From Hyphomicrobiales bacterium (GTDB taxonomy: Bacteria; Pseudomonadota; Alphaproteobacteria; Rhizobiales; Phreatobacteraceae): DNA of 33,244 nucleotides. A model generated the notes under the pieces. The model was not told where the DNA came from, did no database searches, and saw nothing but the letters and a program-made list of their open reading frames with translations. Where the stretch lies: contig JAFKKV010000055.1 of NCBI GenBank assembly GCA_017304475.1, forward strand, positions 1-33,244. Direction: 5' to 3'. Of the stretch, positions 1 to 8,010 are shown in pieces. Numbering within the stretch: position 1 is the stretch's first letter; every line of letters begins with the position of its first letter. The position numbers and the translations under genes are program-made.

Positions 1-1634
1 TGGCCGCCTCGTCGAACTATGCCGTCACCTATGCGAGCGCCAATCTCGCCGTCACCCAGCGCGCCATCACCATCACCGCCGACACACTGAGCCGGACCTA
101 TGGCGATGCCAATCCGGCACTCACATGGCAGGTGACATCAGGCTCGCTCGTCAACAATGACAGCCTCTCCGGCAGCCTCGCGACTTCGGCTACCGGCACC
201 AGCAATGTCGGCAACTATGCCGTCACCCAAGGCACCCTTGCTGCCTCGTCGAACTATGCCGTCACTTTTGCCGGCGCCAATCTCGCCGTCACCCAGCGTG
301 CCATCACGGTGACCGCCGATACGCTAAGCCGGGTCTATGGCGACGCCAATCCGGCGCTCACCTGGCAGGTGACATCAGGCTCGCTCGTCAACAATGACAG
401 CCTCACCGGCAGCCTTACGACCTCGGCCGCCGGCACCAGCAATGTCGGCAGCTACGCCATCACGCAGGGCACGCTGGCTGCCTCATCGAACTATGCCGTC
501 ACCTATGCGAGTGCCAATCTCTCGGTCACCCAGCGCGCCATCACGGTGACCGCGGACGCGTTGAGCCGCATCTACGGCGACGCCAATCCGGCGCTCACCT
601 GGCAGGTGACATCAGGCTCGCTCGTCAACAATGATAGCCTATCCGGCAGCCTCGCGACCTCGGCCACCGGCACCAGCAATGTCGGCAGCTATGCCATCAC
701 CCAGGGTACGCTGGCCGCTTCCTCGAACTATGCCGTCACCTATGCGAGCGCCAATCTCGCCGTCACCCAGCGCGCCATCACGGTGACCGCCGACACGCTG
801 AGCCGGGTCTATGGCGACGCCAATCCGGCGCTCACCTGGCAGGTGACATCAGGCGCGCTCGTCAACAATGACAGCCTATCCGGCAGCCTCGCGACCTCGG
901 CCACCGGCGCCAGCAATGTCGGCAGCTATGCCGTCACCCAGGGCACCCTGGCGGCCTCCGCGAACTATGCCGTCACCTATGCGAGCGCCAATCTCGCGGT
1001 CACCCAGCGCGCCATCACCATCACCGCCGATGCCAAGAGCCGCATCTATGGCGACGCCAATCCGGCACTGACCTGGCAGGTGACATCAGGCGCGCTCGTC
1101 AACAACGACAGTCTCTCGGGCAGCCTCGCGACCTCGGCCACCGGCACCAGCAATGTCGGCAGCTATGCCGTCACCCAGGGCACCCTGGCCGCTTCCTCGA
1201 ACTATGCCGTCACCTATGCGAACGCGAATCTGACGGTGATGCCTCGCCAGGTGATCGTCACCGCGCTGGACGCGTCCAGGAATTTCGGCCAGCCGGACCC
1301 GGCCCTCGCCTACCTGATCAGCGGCCAGGGTCTCGTCAACGGCGACCAGATCACCGGAGCTCTGGCGCGGGAAGCTGGCGAGTCGGTCGGCAGCTACGCC
1401 ATTCTCCAGGGCTCGCTGGCCCTGTCGGCCAATTATCTGATGAGCTACCAGCCCGGCCGCTTCACCATCGGTGCGCTGCCCCCCTCCATTCCGATCGGCC
1501 AGCTCGCGAGCCTGACCGCGCCGGCCCCCGCCATGGCCGGCGCCGGCGGCGCGGCCGTGCTCGACGGCCTCATGGAGAATGCCGCCGCGATCACCTGCCG
1601 GCGGCAACCGCCGGGCGACCTCACATGCCCATGA
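1..1634 (+). CDS. MBG-repeat adhesin-like protein, 3' part
   Basis: The reading frame is open from the first base (codons in phase from base 3) to a stop at 1634, so the start lies outside the window. The visible part is at least 543 residues. It consists of 79-residue repeats containing YGDANPALTW and a VTQRAITVTAD linker, the pattern of MBG (mostly beta-strand, glycine/serine/threonine-rich) domains found in large secreted bacterial adhesins and filamentous-haemagglutinin-like proteins. A more diverged repeat follows (about 1236-1470), then a proline/alanine-rich tail of about 55 residues ending in CRRQPPGDLTCP. No LPxTG-like or autotransporter barrel anchor is visible at the C-terminus. 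The likely role is a surface-exposed or secreted stalk; the N-terminal domains that would settle the secretion route are not in view. Confidence 0.85.
   Translation, partial: AASSNYAVTYASANLAVTQRAITITADTLSRTYGDANPALTWQVTSGSLVNNDSLSGSLATSATGTSNVGNYAVTQGTLAASSNYAVTFAGANLAVTQRAITVTADTLSRVYGDANPALTWQVTSGSLVNNDSLTGSLTTSAAGTSNVGSYAITQGTLAASSNYAVTYASANLSVTQRAITVTADALSRIYGDANPALTWQVTSGSLVNNDSLSGSLATSATGTSNVGSYAITQGTLAASSNYAVTYASANLAVTQRAITVTADTLSRVYGDANPALTWQVTSGALVNNDSLSGSLATSATGASNVGSYAVTQGTLAASANYAVTYASANLAVTQRAITITADAKSRIYGDANPALTWQVTSGALVNNDSLSGSLATSATGTSNVGSYAVTQGTLAASSNYAVTYANANLTVMPRQVIVTALDASRNFGQPDPALAYLISGQGLVNGDQITGALAREAGESVGSYAILQGSLALSANYLMSYQPGRFTIGALPPSIPIGQLASLTAPAPAMAGAGGAAVLDGLMENAAAITCRRQPPGDLTCP
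51..1235 (+). repeat. Five tandem 237-bp repeats coding MBG domains
   Basis: The phrase GTCACCCAGCG recurs at 51, 288, 525 and 762 and, with the same phase, at 999. This is an exact 237-bp (79-codon) period with no frame drift. A diverged sixth unit starts at 1236. The units are nearly identical at DNA level, with differences mostly at third positions and a few Ser/Ala or Val/Ile swaps, so copy number may vary by recombination. Confidence 0.95.
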
Positions 1635-1710
1635 CGATCGGCCGCCGACGCATCGGCGCCTGCTGACCGCGCCATGGCCAGGGCCGGATTCGGCCGGCGG
1701 GACTTTCCCC

Positions 1711-1732
1711 GGCCGGACGCCCTGGTCCGGCC
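1711..1732. terminator. GC hairpin between convergent genes
   Basis: GGCCGGAC (1711-1718) and GTCCGGCC (1725-1732) form a perfect 8-bp stem with a 6-nt loop. It lies between the stop of the MBG gene (1634) and the stop of the GMC oxidoreductase (1756), so it could end transcription from both sides. No T-tract follows on either strand, so it is at best a weak intrinsic terminator. Confidence 0.4.
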
Positions 1733-1735
1733 CAC

Positions 1736-1770
1736 GTCAAGCCACTTGGAACATGTCAAGCCACTTGGAA
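1736..1770. repeat. 16-bp direct repeat at the 3' end of the GMC gene
   Basis: GTCAAGCCACTTGGAA occurs at 1736-1751 and again at 1755-1770, a 19-bp period. The right copy encodes the last residues and stop of the GMC oxidoreductase on the minus strand; the left copy is just downstream. It looks like a small slippage duplication of the gene end. Confidence 0.8.
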
Positions 1771-3387
1771 ATCACGCGCCCGGACCTTTTGCAGGATGTG
1801 GCGGCCAAGGCGATGGGACAGCGCCATGATCGTCAGGGTGAGGTGCTTGTCGGGCAGCAGTGGAATGACGCCGCCGTCGCAAATGAAGAGATTGTCGAGG
1901 TCGTGGCAGCGCAGGTCGGCATCGACGACGCCCGCCGACGGATCGCCGGACAAGGCGGTGGTGCCGGCATAGTGGATGCCGGTCCCGCTATTGTCGCTGC
2001 TGGCATGGACGAGGGTCGACGACGCCTTGCGCAGGACCTTCCTGCCCCAATCCATCATGGCCTGCATCTGCAGGACGGCCTTGGCCGGCACGGCGAAATC
2101 GACCTCGACCTGGCGAATGCCATAGCGGTCGACCGTCGTCCCCGGCCGCACCAGATTTCCCGGCGTCGGCTCGCCCGCGCAGAACAGGCCGAGCGTCACA
2201 TAGCTGTGGAACATGGCCCGCGCGAGCGGCGTCTTCAGGACGGTTGGAAAAGGTGCCAGGCCGGTGAGATAGTGCGGCACGTCGGGAATGCCGTGGATGG
2301 CATGGCCGATGAATGGAAAGGACGAGCCATCAGGCAGCTGGCCGCGCGACAGCAGGATCAGCAGGTCGCCATAGCCGATATCGTAGTCGCGCCGCTTGCC
2401 CCAGAGGCGCCAGAGCGAGGTCGACAGGACCGCTTTCGGATTGTCTTGCAAGCCACGCCCGAGCCGGCCATGGCCATTGCCCAGGCCCGAAGGCGCCGCC
2501 TCGTCGGCGGAATTGAACAGGATGCGCGGGCTCTCCAGCGCGCCGGCGGCGAGCACGACGATCCCGGCGCGCAGCACATGATGCTCGCCGCTGCGGGTAT
2601 CGACATAGTTCACGGCCGAGATGCTGCGCGATCCGCTGTCGCGCGTCAGCCGGACCACCTTGGCATGCGTCCGCAATTGGTAATTCGGCAAGAGCGCCAG
2701 CTCGGGCAGGAGATGGCTGGAGAACTTGTACATCGCGCCGGTCGGGCAGCCGGACGTGCAGATGCCGGTCGACGTGCAGGAATTGACCATGCCCGGCCTG
2801 GTATTGACCGCCTTGCGATTGGGAATGGCGTGGGAATAGGGCTGGTTCAGCGCGCGGACCGCCCCGACGATCATCCGGTCGGCCGGCCGCAGGGGCTTGG
2901 GCGCAACGAAATGGCCATCGGGCAGCTCCGGAATGTTCTCGCTCGTGCCGCAGACCGTGATCCGGCGCTCCACCGCCGCATAGTCGCCGGCCAGCGTCGC
3001 ATAGTCGATCGGCCAGCCGGCGAAATCGGCCTCCGAGAAGCGGACGCTGACGCCGTTCCAGAGATTTTGCAGGCCGTTGACCGCCAGGATCTGGAAATGG
3101 CGGAAGCCGCCGTCCGGGCGGCTCGTCGAGCCGGTGGCACCGTCGGCGAAAAGCGGATGCACGAACAGGCTGTCATGCGGATCGCTCGGCCAGACGGTGT
3201 CCGGGCCGATGCCGAAGTCCCGCGCAGCGCCGGCCGGCGCCGTGGTGCGGAAATAGTCCGCCGCCAGCATGTCGCCCTGTTCCAGCGAGATCACGCTGAG
3301 CCCGGCCTTGGCCAGCGTGTGGGCAAGGATCCCGCCACCGGCCCCGGTGCCGACGATGCACACGTCACACTGCGCTTCATTCGCCAC
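1756..3387 (-). CDS. GMC-family FAD-dependent oxidoreductase
   Basis: A 543-residue glucose-methanol-choline family flavoprotein that would oxidise an alcohol or sugar hydroxyl to a carbonyl. Residues 13-19 form the FAD Rossmann loop GTGAGGG, with the ribose-binding Glu at about 36. A cysteine-containing segment (Cys204, 210, 214) of the kind seen in gluconate/sorbitol-type dehydrogenases follows. The C-terminal active-site region carries His472 and His515 as the likely His-His pair. I chose the GTG start at 3387 because GGAGG sits just upstream and the homologous region starts there; an in-frame ATG at 3486 would add an arginine/serine-rich stretch that overlaps the preceding gene. There is no Tat or Sec signal, so a cytoplasmic site is likely unless the protein is carried by a partner. 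It is the last gene of the aminotransferase-MFS-small protein-GMC operon, overlapping the previous gene by 11 bp. The substrate is unknown. Confidence 0.88.
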   Translation of the reverse strand: MANEAQCDVCIVGTGAGGGILAHTLAKAGLSVISLEQGDMLAADYFRTTAPAGAARDFGIGPDTVWPSDPHDSLFVHPLFADGATGSTSRPDGGFRHFQILAVNGLQNLWNGVSVRFSEADFAGWPIDYATLAGDYAAVERRITVCGTSENIPELPDGHFVAPKPLRPADRMIVGAVRALNQPYSHAIPNRKAVNTRPGMVNSCTSTGICTSGCPTGAMYKFSSHLLPELALLPNYQLRTHAKVVRLTRDSGSRSISAVNYVDTRSGEHHVLRAGIVVLAAGALESPRILFNSADEAAPSGLGNGHGRLGRGLQDNPKAVLSTSLWRLWGKRRDYDIGYGDLLILLSRGQLPDGSSFPFIGHAIHGIPDVPHYLTGLAPFPTVLKTPLARAMFHSYVTLGLFCAGEPTPGNLVRPGTTVDRYGIRQVEVDFAVPAKAVLQMQAMMDWGRKVLRKASSTLVHASSDNSGTGIHYAGTTALSGDPSAGVVDADLRCHDLDNLFICDGGVIPLLPDKHLTLTIMALSHRLGRHILQKVRARDFQVA

Positions 3388-3697
3388 GGCGGCCTCCGAC
3401 TGGCCATTCGCCGACCGATTTGAGAAAGGGCGGCGAGGCGAAATAGATATGTTCGAGGAAGGCCGCGAAGATGCGTGCCTCGGCACCGAGCTCTTGCCGG
3501 CGCAGGGTCGCGCCGGCAGTGAAGCCGGAGCGCCCGATCACGGCCGCGAGCGCGCTGCTGATCTGCCGGTTGGCCAATGCGACGCGCACGATATCGCCGT
3601 GAAGCGGCGCAAGGACACGGCGGTAGGGGCTGAACCCGATGATCGCGCGCAGCAGCGCTTCGGCATCAAGGTGTTCCACGATCGGAGGCGCGTTCAT
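3377..3697 (-). CDS. Small protein, possible accessory subunit of the GMC oxidoreductase
   Basis: A 106-residue protein starting MNAPPIVEHL. Its start overlaps the stop of the upstream MFS gene as ATGA (3694-3697), and its stop overlaps the GMC start by 11 bp, so translational coupling on both sides makes it a real gene. I recognise no domain with certainty. It is mostly helical in appearance, with an aromatic-rich C-terminal part (FLEHIYFASPPFLKSVGEW). Membrane-bound gluconate, sorbitol, fructose and glucoside-3 dehydrogenases have a small subunit (Gluconate_2-dh3 family) encoded beside the GMC subunit. This protein has the right place but is shorter, lacks a Tat signal and does not show that family's usual C-terminal motif. 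An accessory subunit or chaperone role is inference from position. Confidence 0.75.
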   Translation of the reverse strand: MNAPPIVEHLDAEALLRAIIGFSPYRRVLAPLHGDIVRVALANRQISSALAAVIGRSGFTAGATLRRQELGAEARIFAAFLEHIYFASPPFLKSVGEWPVGGRRGE

Positions 3698-5118
3698 CGG
3701 CCGGACGCCTTGTCCACGCCCGGCGTGGAATAGGCCGGCGCGAGACCGCCACGACCGGGCTCCTGCGAAGGGGCGCCGAGCTCGCGGAACGGCCGGCCGG
3801 ATCTCAGGTGGCGCTCGATATCCTCGAGAGCCACGCCATTGGTCTCTGGCACGAGGCGCAGCGTGAAGACGATGCCGGCCGCGCAGACCACCGCATAGAT
3901 GGCGAAGACACCGCCGAGCCCGATGGAGGAGACCAGCGGGGGAAAGGAGAAGACGACGATGAAGTTGAACGCCCAATTGGCCAGCGAGGCGGCGCTCATG
4001 CCGATGCCGCGCACGTTCAGCGGGAAGATCTCCGACATCATGACCCAGGGCAACGGGCCGATGCTGGCGGCGAAAGCGGCGATATAGAGCACGAGGCCGA
4101 TCATCGCGAGCACGTCGAGCGCGGCCGCATCCGTCACGGCGGCGATGGCGATCATGCCGAGGCTGAGCGCGGTTCCGGCAAAGCCGATGACCAGCAGGTT
4201 GCGCCGCCCGATCCGGTCGATCAGCATCATGCCGACGACGGTCATCGCGACATTGACGATGCCGATCCCGACGGTCGCGAGCAATTGCGTCGATGCCGAA
4301 CCGAAGCCGGCTTCCTTGAAGACGACGGGCGCGTAATAGATCACCGCGTTGATGCCGCTCAGCTGCTGCAGCAGGAATAGCCCGATGCCGACGACCAGTG
4401 CCGGCCGGACGACCGGGCCGACCAGGTCGGCCCAGCTTCCCTTGTGCCGGTCATCCCTGGCGATCCGCGCGATCTCCTCGAGTTCCGCGGCGACCAGCGG
4501 GCTCGTCGGCGCAACCGCGTTGATGCGGGCGATGGCCGCTCCGGCCTCCTCGGACCGTCCCTTCATCGCCAGCCAGCGCGGCGTATCCGGCAGCAGGAAC
4601 ATGCCGACGAACAGCGCGATGCCGGGCAGAGCCCCGCACAGGAACATGGTCCGCCAGGAGTCGGAAAAGGCATAACCGACGACATAGGCACCGAGAATGC
4701 CGAGCGTGATCGCCAGCTGGTAGATCGACACCAGCATGCCGCGCCGGGCCGGCGGCGCGGTCTCGGCGATATAGAGCGGGGCAACCAGCGCCGCGATCCC
4801 GACGGCAAGGCCGAGCAGCAGCCGCGCGACGCTCAGCATCCATACCGCGACGATCAGCGCCGACATGAGGGCGCCGACCGCGAAGAGCACCGCGGCGAAG
4901 AGCAGCAGCGCGCGACGGCCGAATGTCTCGACCGCGCGCCCCGCGACCAGCGCGCCGAACAGCGCCCCGAGCGGAACCGCCGCCGTCATCAGCCCCTCGC
5001 TGACGGGGGTGATGCTGAACTCGCCGCGCAGCAGGTGCAGCGAGCCGGCAATGACTCCCTCGTCGAAGCCGAACAGGAAACCGGCAATGCCAGCGATCGC
5101 CGCCACGAAATAGATCAT
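3694..5118 (-). CDS. MFS sugar porter (SP family)
   Basis: A 474-residue, 12-helix inner-membrane transporter of the sugar porter family, likely proton-coupled. Family marks are all present: GFDEGVIAGS in helix 1, GRAVETFGRR (60-69) after helix 2, PDTPRWL (177-183) after helix 6, QQLSGINAVIYYAP from 251 in helix 7, DRIGRR in the second-half loop and VPETNG near the end. The ATG start is preceded by GGAGAGG. It follows the aminotransferase gene by 31 bp and overlaps the small-protein gene by 4 bp (ATGA), so it belongs to that operon. The context suggests a sugar, cyclitol or amino-sugar substrate; the exact one cannot be read from sequence. The last 30 residues are a proline/glycine-rich tail. 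Confidence 0.92.
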   Translation of the reverse strand: MIYFVAAIAGIAGFLFGFDEGVIAGSLHLLRGEFSITPVSEGLMTAAVPLGALFGALVAGRAVETFGRRALLLFAAVLFAVGALMSALIVAVWMLSVARLLLGLAVGIAALVAPLYIAETAPPARRGMLVSIYQLAITLGILGAYVVGYAFSDSWRTMFLCGALPGIALFVGMFLLPDTPRWLAMKGRSEEAGAAIARINAVAPTSPLVAAELEEIARIARDDRHKGSWADLVGPVVRPALVVGIGLFLLQQLSGINAVIYYAPVVFKEAGFGSASTQLLATVGIGIVNVAMTVVGMMLIDRIGRRNLLVIGFAGTALSLGMIAIAAVTDAAALDVLAMIGLVLYIAAFAASIGPLPWVMMSEIFPLNVRGIGMSAASLANWAFNFIVVFSFPPLVSSIGLGGVFAIYAVVCAAGIVFTLRLVPETNGVALEDIERHLRSGRPFRELGAPSQEPGRGGLAPAYSTPGVDKASGR

Positions 5119-5149
5119 GCGTGCCTCTCCGTTTGCCCGAGACTGCCGA

Positions 5150-6484
5150 TTACTGGAGAGTGCTCGCCACCTTGCGGATGGCCAGGATGATGTCGGTCAC
5201 ATCGGCCTCGCTTAAAGTCGAGCCGACCGTGAGCAGCGCGCCGCGCGCGTGGAAAGCATCGCAGGCCGGCAGGGCGCCGTGGCCGTAATGGTAATCGGCC
5301 GCGAAGGCATTGGCGGGATGAGACCATGGGAAGCCGTCGCGGGAATTGGAGCGGCGGTTCACCAGGCTCGGGATGTTCGAATACCAGTGCAGTCCCCACT
5401 CGCGCATGGAAATGCAGACGAGGCTTCCCGGCGGACCGACAATGCCTTCGGCGCGCAGGGCGGCGACGAAGCGCGCGGCGGTCGCCTCGTCGCGCAGCAG
5501 CATGAGCAGGACCGGGCCGGTATCGCCCGATGGATCCGGCACATCGCGGAATTCCAGTCCCGGCACGCCCTCCAGGGCGCCCCTGATGCGCCATTTGGCT
5601 GAGCGCATCGCCGCGGTGATGGCAGGTAGCTTGCGCATCTGGCCGAGCGCCATCGCGCCGGCGAGTTCCGACATGCGGGCGCCCATGCCCCAGAGCTGGC
5701 AGGCCTCGTCGGAGGTGTCGAGACGCCCCGCGGCGGTGCGCGGATAGCCGAGATCGTGCAGCGCGACGATCCGCCGGAACAGGGCATCGTCCTCGCAGAC
5801 GATCAGGCCGCCATCGCCCGACGTCATGTTCTTGTTGAGCTGGAAACTGAAGATCCCGATATCGCCGAACCGGCCGACCGCGCGCCCGTCCTGGCTGCCC
5901 CCGGCCGCCTGGGCGCAATCCTCGATCAGCTTCAGGCCATGCTCACGGCAGATCGCCGCGATCTCCTCGATATGGCCGGGCGCGCCACTCATGTGAACGC
6001 AGAGCACGGCGCGGCTTCGCGGGCCGATCTTGCGTCTGAGGTCGTCCGGATCGATGCAGAAGGTCTCGTCGATATCGACCAGCCGCGGGATCGCGCCGGC
6101 ACGCACGACCGCCGCCACGCAACTCACCCAGAGATAACCGGGAATGAGCACTTCGTCGCCCGGGCCGATCTCCAGGGCGGAGACCGCGATGGCGAGCGCA
6201 GCCGTGCCGGACGACACGCCGAGCGCGTGGCGATGGCCGAACATCGCGCACCATTCGCGCTCCAGCGTGTCGACCATGTGCTGCGGGTCGGGGCCGTAGA
6301 AGCGGAACGGGCTTCGCGCCAGGACGACGCGCTCCACCAGCTGGCGTTCCTCCTCGCCGATCCACTGCGCCCCCGGCAGTTCCCAGGGCAGCGGCTCGGC
6401 GCGGACCGGTGTTCCGCCATCGATCGCAAGGCGGTTCGGCCGCAGATGCTGAGAACCGAGCGTGGCGGTTTCGTCCGTAGCCAT
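5150..6484 (-). CDS. DegT/DnrJ/EryC1/StrS-family PLP aminotransferase
   Basis: A 444-residue fold-type I PLP enzyme of the sugar aminotransferase family, which moves an amino group from Glu or Gln onto a keto-sugar or keto-cyclitol. Visible features are the cofactor phosphate-contact segment SSGTAALA (91-98), the aspartate that pairs with the PLP ring nitrogen in IEDCAQA (Asp189) and the Schiff-base lysine in SFQLNKNMTSGDGG (Lys218). It is somewhat longer than the usual 370-400 residues, with about 35 extra N-terminal residues. The ATG at 6484 has only a weak ribosome binding site. It is the first gene of the operon with an MFS porter, a small protein and a GMC oxidoreductase. An oxidase plus an aminotransferase would convert C-OH to C=O to C-NH2, or the reverse for breakdown. 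The substrate is unknown. Confidence 0.9.
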   Translation of the reverse strand: MATDETATLGSQHLRPNRLAIDGGTPVRAEPLPWELPGAQWIGEEERQLVERVVLARSPFRFYGPDPQHMVDTLEREWCAMFGHRHALGVSSGTAALAIAVSALEIGPGDEVLIPGYLWVSCVAAVVRAGAIPRLVDIDETFCIDPDDLRRKIGPRSRAVLCVHMSGAPGHIEEIAAICREHGLKLIEDCAQAAGGSQDGRAVGRFGDIGIFSFQLNKNMTSGDGGLIVCEDDALFRRIVALHDLGYPRTAAGRLDTSDEACQLWGMGARMSELAGAMALGQMRKLPAITAAMRSAKWRIRGALEGVPGLEFRDVPDPSGDTGPVLLMLLRDEATAARFVAALRAEGIVGPPGSLVCISMREWGLHWYSNIPSLVNRRSNSRDGFPWSHPANAFAADYHYGHGALPACDAFHARGALLTVGSTLSEADVTDIILAIRKVASTLQ

Positions 6485-6526
6485 CGTTTCACACCCGCTA
6501 TTTACTTTGGCGACCGCTCGAAATAT

Positions 6527-6556
6527 TTGAGGTCCCGAAGTTTATTTAAGTATATA
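6527..6556 (+). promoter_or_regulatory. Candidate promoter for the second MFS gene in an AT-rich divergent region
   Basis: The 6485-6637 interval separates two divergent genes and is much richer in A+T than its surroundings. On the plus strand TTGAGG (6527-6532) and TATATA (6551-6556) are 18 bp apart, a plausible sigma-70 pair about 80 nt before the MFS start. A promoter for the aminotransferase operon must lie in the same interval, but I could not assign its boxes. Confidence 0.45.
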
Positions 6557-6637
6557 TCTGCCAAAAATAATCTTATACACATCGCGACGGCAACGATATC
6601 GGCATAATTTGCTGAAATCGGAAGACGTCGGAAGAAA

Positions 6638-7981
6638 GTGGAAAACATGCGCGGATTTGCGACGCTCCTCGTCATTCTCATGGTGACGTTTTCCGGAATT
6701 CTGTTCGGATACGGCACGGCGTCGATTGCCGGGGTGCTCGATCATCTCAAGCAGCAATTTGCCATCGACCTCCTCCAGGAACAGATCCTGGTGGCCTGCA
6801 TTCCCGGGGCGAGTTTCGTCGGCGCCGTAATCGCGGGGCCGCTGTCGGCCATGCGCGGGCGGCGCCCGGCGCTGCTGATCGCCTTCATCCTCGCCGGTAC
6901 CGGCTTTCTCGTCACGCTGACCGCGCCGGCCTATGCTTGGCTGATCGCAGCGAGGGTTCTGGTCGGCCTGGCGATCGGGCTGTCGGCCATGGTCACCCCG
7001 ATGTACGCCGCCGAGATCACCCCGGCGCACCGGCGCGGCGCCGTCGTCGCGCTGTTCCAGCTCGCGATCACCGCGGGCATCCTGATCGCCTATGGAACCC
7101 CGCTCGGGCTCGCCTCGGCGCCCTGGAGCGTGATCCTCGGGCTGGGGATCGTGCCGGCCGCATGCGGCTTCCTGGTTGTCGCGCTCCTGCCCGAGAGCCC
7201 GCGCTGGCTCCGCTCCAGGGGGCGCGTGGTCGGCGACCGCGCGACGCGATGGCTGGATCTCGAAGCCGATCGCGCGGAATTGCCCGCCCCGGCCGCCGGG
7301 GACCGGCCCGTCGTCCCGCTCGGCAGCACGCGCGCCGTCCTCCTGCTGTGCAGCGGCCTGTTCGTGCTCCAGAACCTCAGCGGCATCGACGGCATCCTCT
7401 ATTACGCGCCGCGCATCTTTCAGGGCCTCGGCTTCTCCGCCGGAACGGCGGCGCTCGCCGCGACCTTCGGCCTCGGCCTGCTCAACTTCATCGCGACCCT
7501 GGCGGCGCTCCTGCTGGTCGATCGCGCCGGCCGCCGCCCCTTGCTGATCATCGGCTCCGCCGCCATGGCCGTCGGCCTGGCGGCGGTGGTGGCGGCTGCC
7601 CTGTACGACTGGCCCTGGATCGGCCTTGCCGGCCTCGGCGTCTACATCATGGCCTTCGCGATGAGCCTCGGCGCGCTGCCCTATGTGCTCATGTCGGAGC
7701 TCTTTCCCGCCGCCATTCGCGAGACCGGCATCGCCGTGGCCTCGGCGGCGAGCTGGTTGTTCAACATGCTGGTCGCGCTCACCTTTCTCTCACTCGTCGA
7801 ATGGATCGGCCTGGCCGGCGTGATCGGGCTGTTCCTGGCCGTCTGCCTGGCGGCGCTCGCCGTCTGCATTCGCTTCGTGCCGGAGACACGCGGCCGCTCG
7901 CTCGAAACGATCGAGCAGGACGTTCTCGCCGGCGCGCCGTTGCGCGCCATCGGCAAGCGGGCCGGCGCCGCCCCAGCCTGA
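6638..7981 (+). CDS. MFS sugar porter (SP family), divergent copy
   Basis: A 447-residue, 12-helix sugar porter of the same family as the product of 3694-5118 but clearly diverged. Marks: GPLSAMRGRRPAL after helix 2, LPESPRWL (184-191) after helix 6, LQNLSGIDGILYYAP in helix 7, DRAGRRPLL and VPETRGRSLETIEQD at the end. QNLSGID replaces the usual QQLSGIN, a change in the substrate-binding helix that may mark a different sugar. The central cytoplasmic loop is short. The start could be GTG 6638 or ATG 6647; neither has an ideal ribosome binding site. It is transcribed away from the aminotransferase operon, so the two units share a control region and probably a pathway. Confidence 0.9.
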   Translation: MENMRGFATLLVILMVTFSGILFGYGTASIAGVLDHLKQQFAIDLLQEQILVACIPGASFVGAVIAGPLSAMRGRRPALLIAFILAGTGFLVTLTAPAYAWLIAARVLVGLAIGLSAMVTPMYAAEITPAHRRGAVVALFQLAITAGILIAYGTPLGLASAPWSVILGLGIVPAACGFLVVALLPESPRWLRSRGRVVGDRATRWLDLEADRAELPAPAAGDRPVVPLGSTRAVLLLCSGLFVLQNLSGIDGILYYAPRIFQGLGFSAGTAALAATFGLGLLNFIATLAALLLVDRAGRRPLLIIGSAAMAVGLAAVVAAALYDWPWIGLAGLGVYIMAFAMSLGALPYVLMSELFPAAIRETGIAVASAASWLFNMLVALTFLSLVEWIGLAGVIGLFLAVCLAALAVCIRFVPETRGRSLETIEQDVLAGAPLRAIGKRAGAAPA

Positions 7982-7999
7982 GGCAGGTGCCGGCGCCGG
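7962..7999. terminator. Possible bidirectional hairpin between convergent genes
   Basis: CCGGCGCC (7962-7969) and GGCGCCGG (7992-7999) are perfectly complementary with a 22-nt loop and span the MFS stop at 7981, just before the stop of the opposing gene at 8011. There is no T-tract. Such GC palindromes also arise by chance in this DNA, so the call is weak. Confidence 0.3.
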
Positions 8000-8010
8000 G
8001 CAAGCGGCCG

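Noticed and set aside
1579..3423. Plus-strand frame of 614 residues opposite the GMC gene
   Set aside because: The GMC protein has all its family motifs on the minus strand; the opposite frame is Arg/Ala/Asp/His-rich without any.
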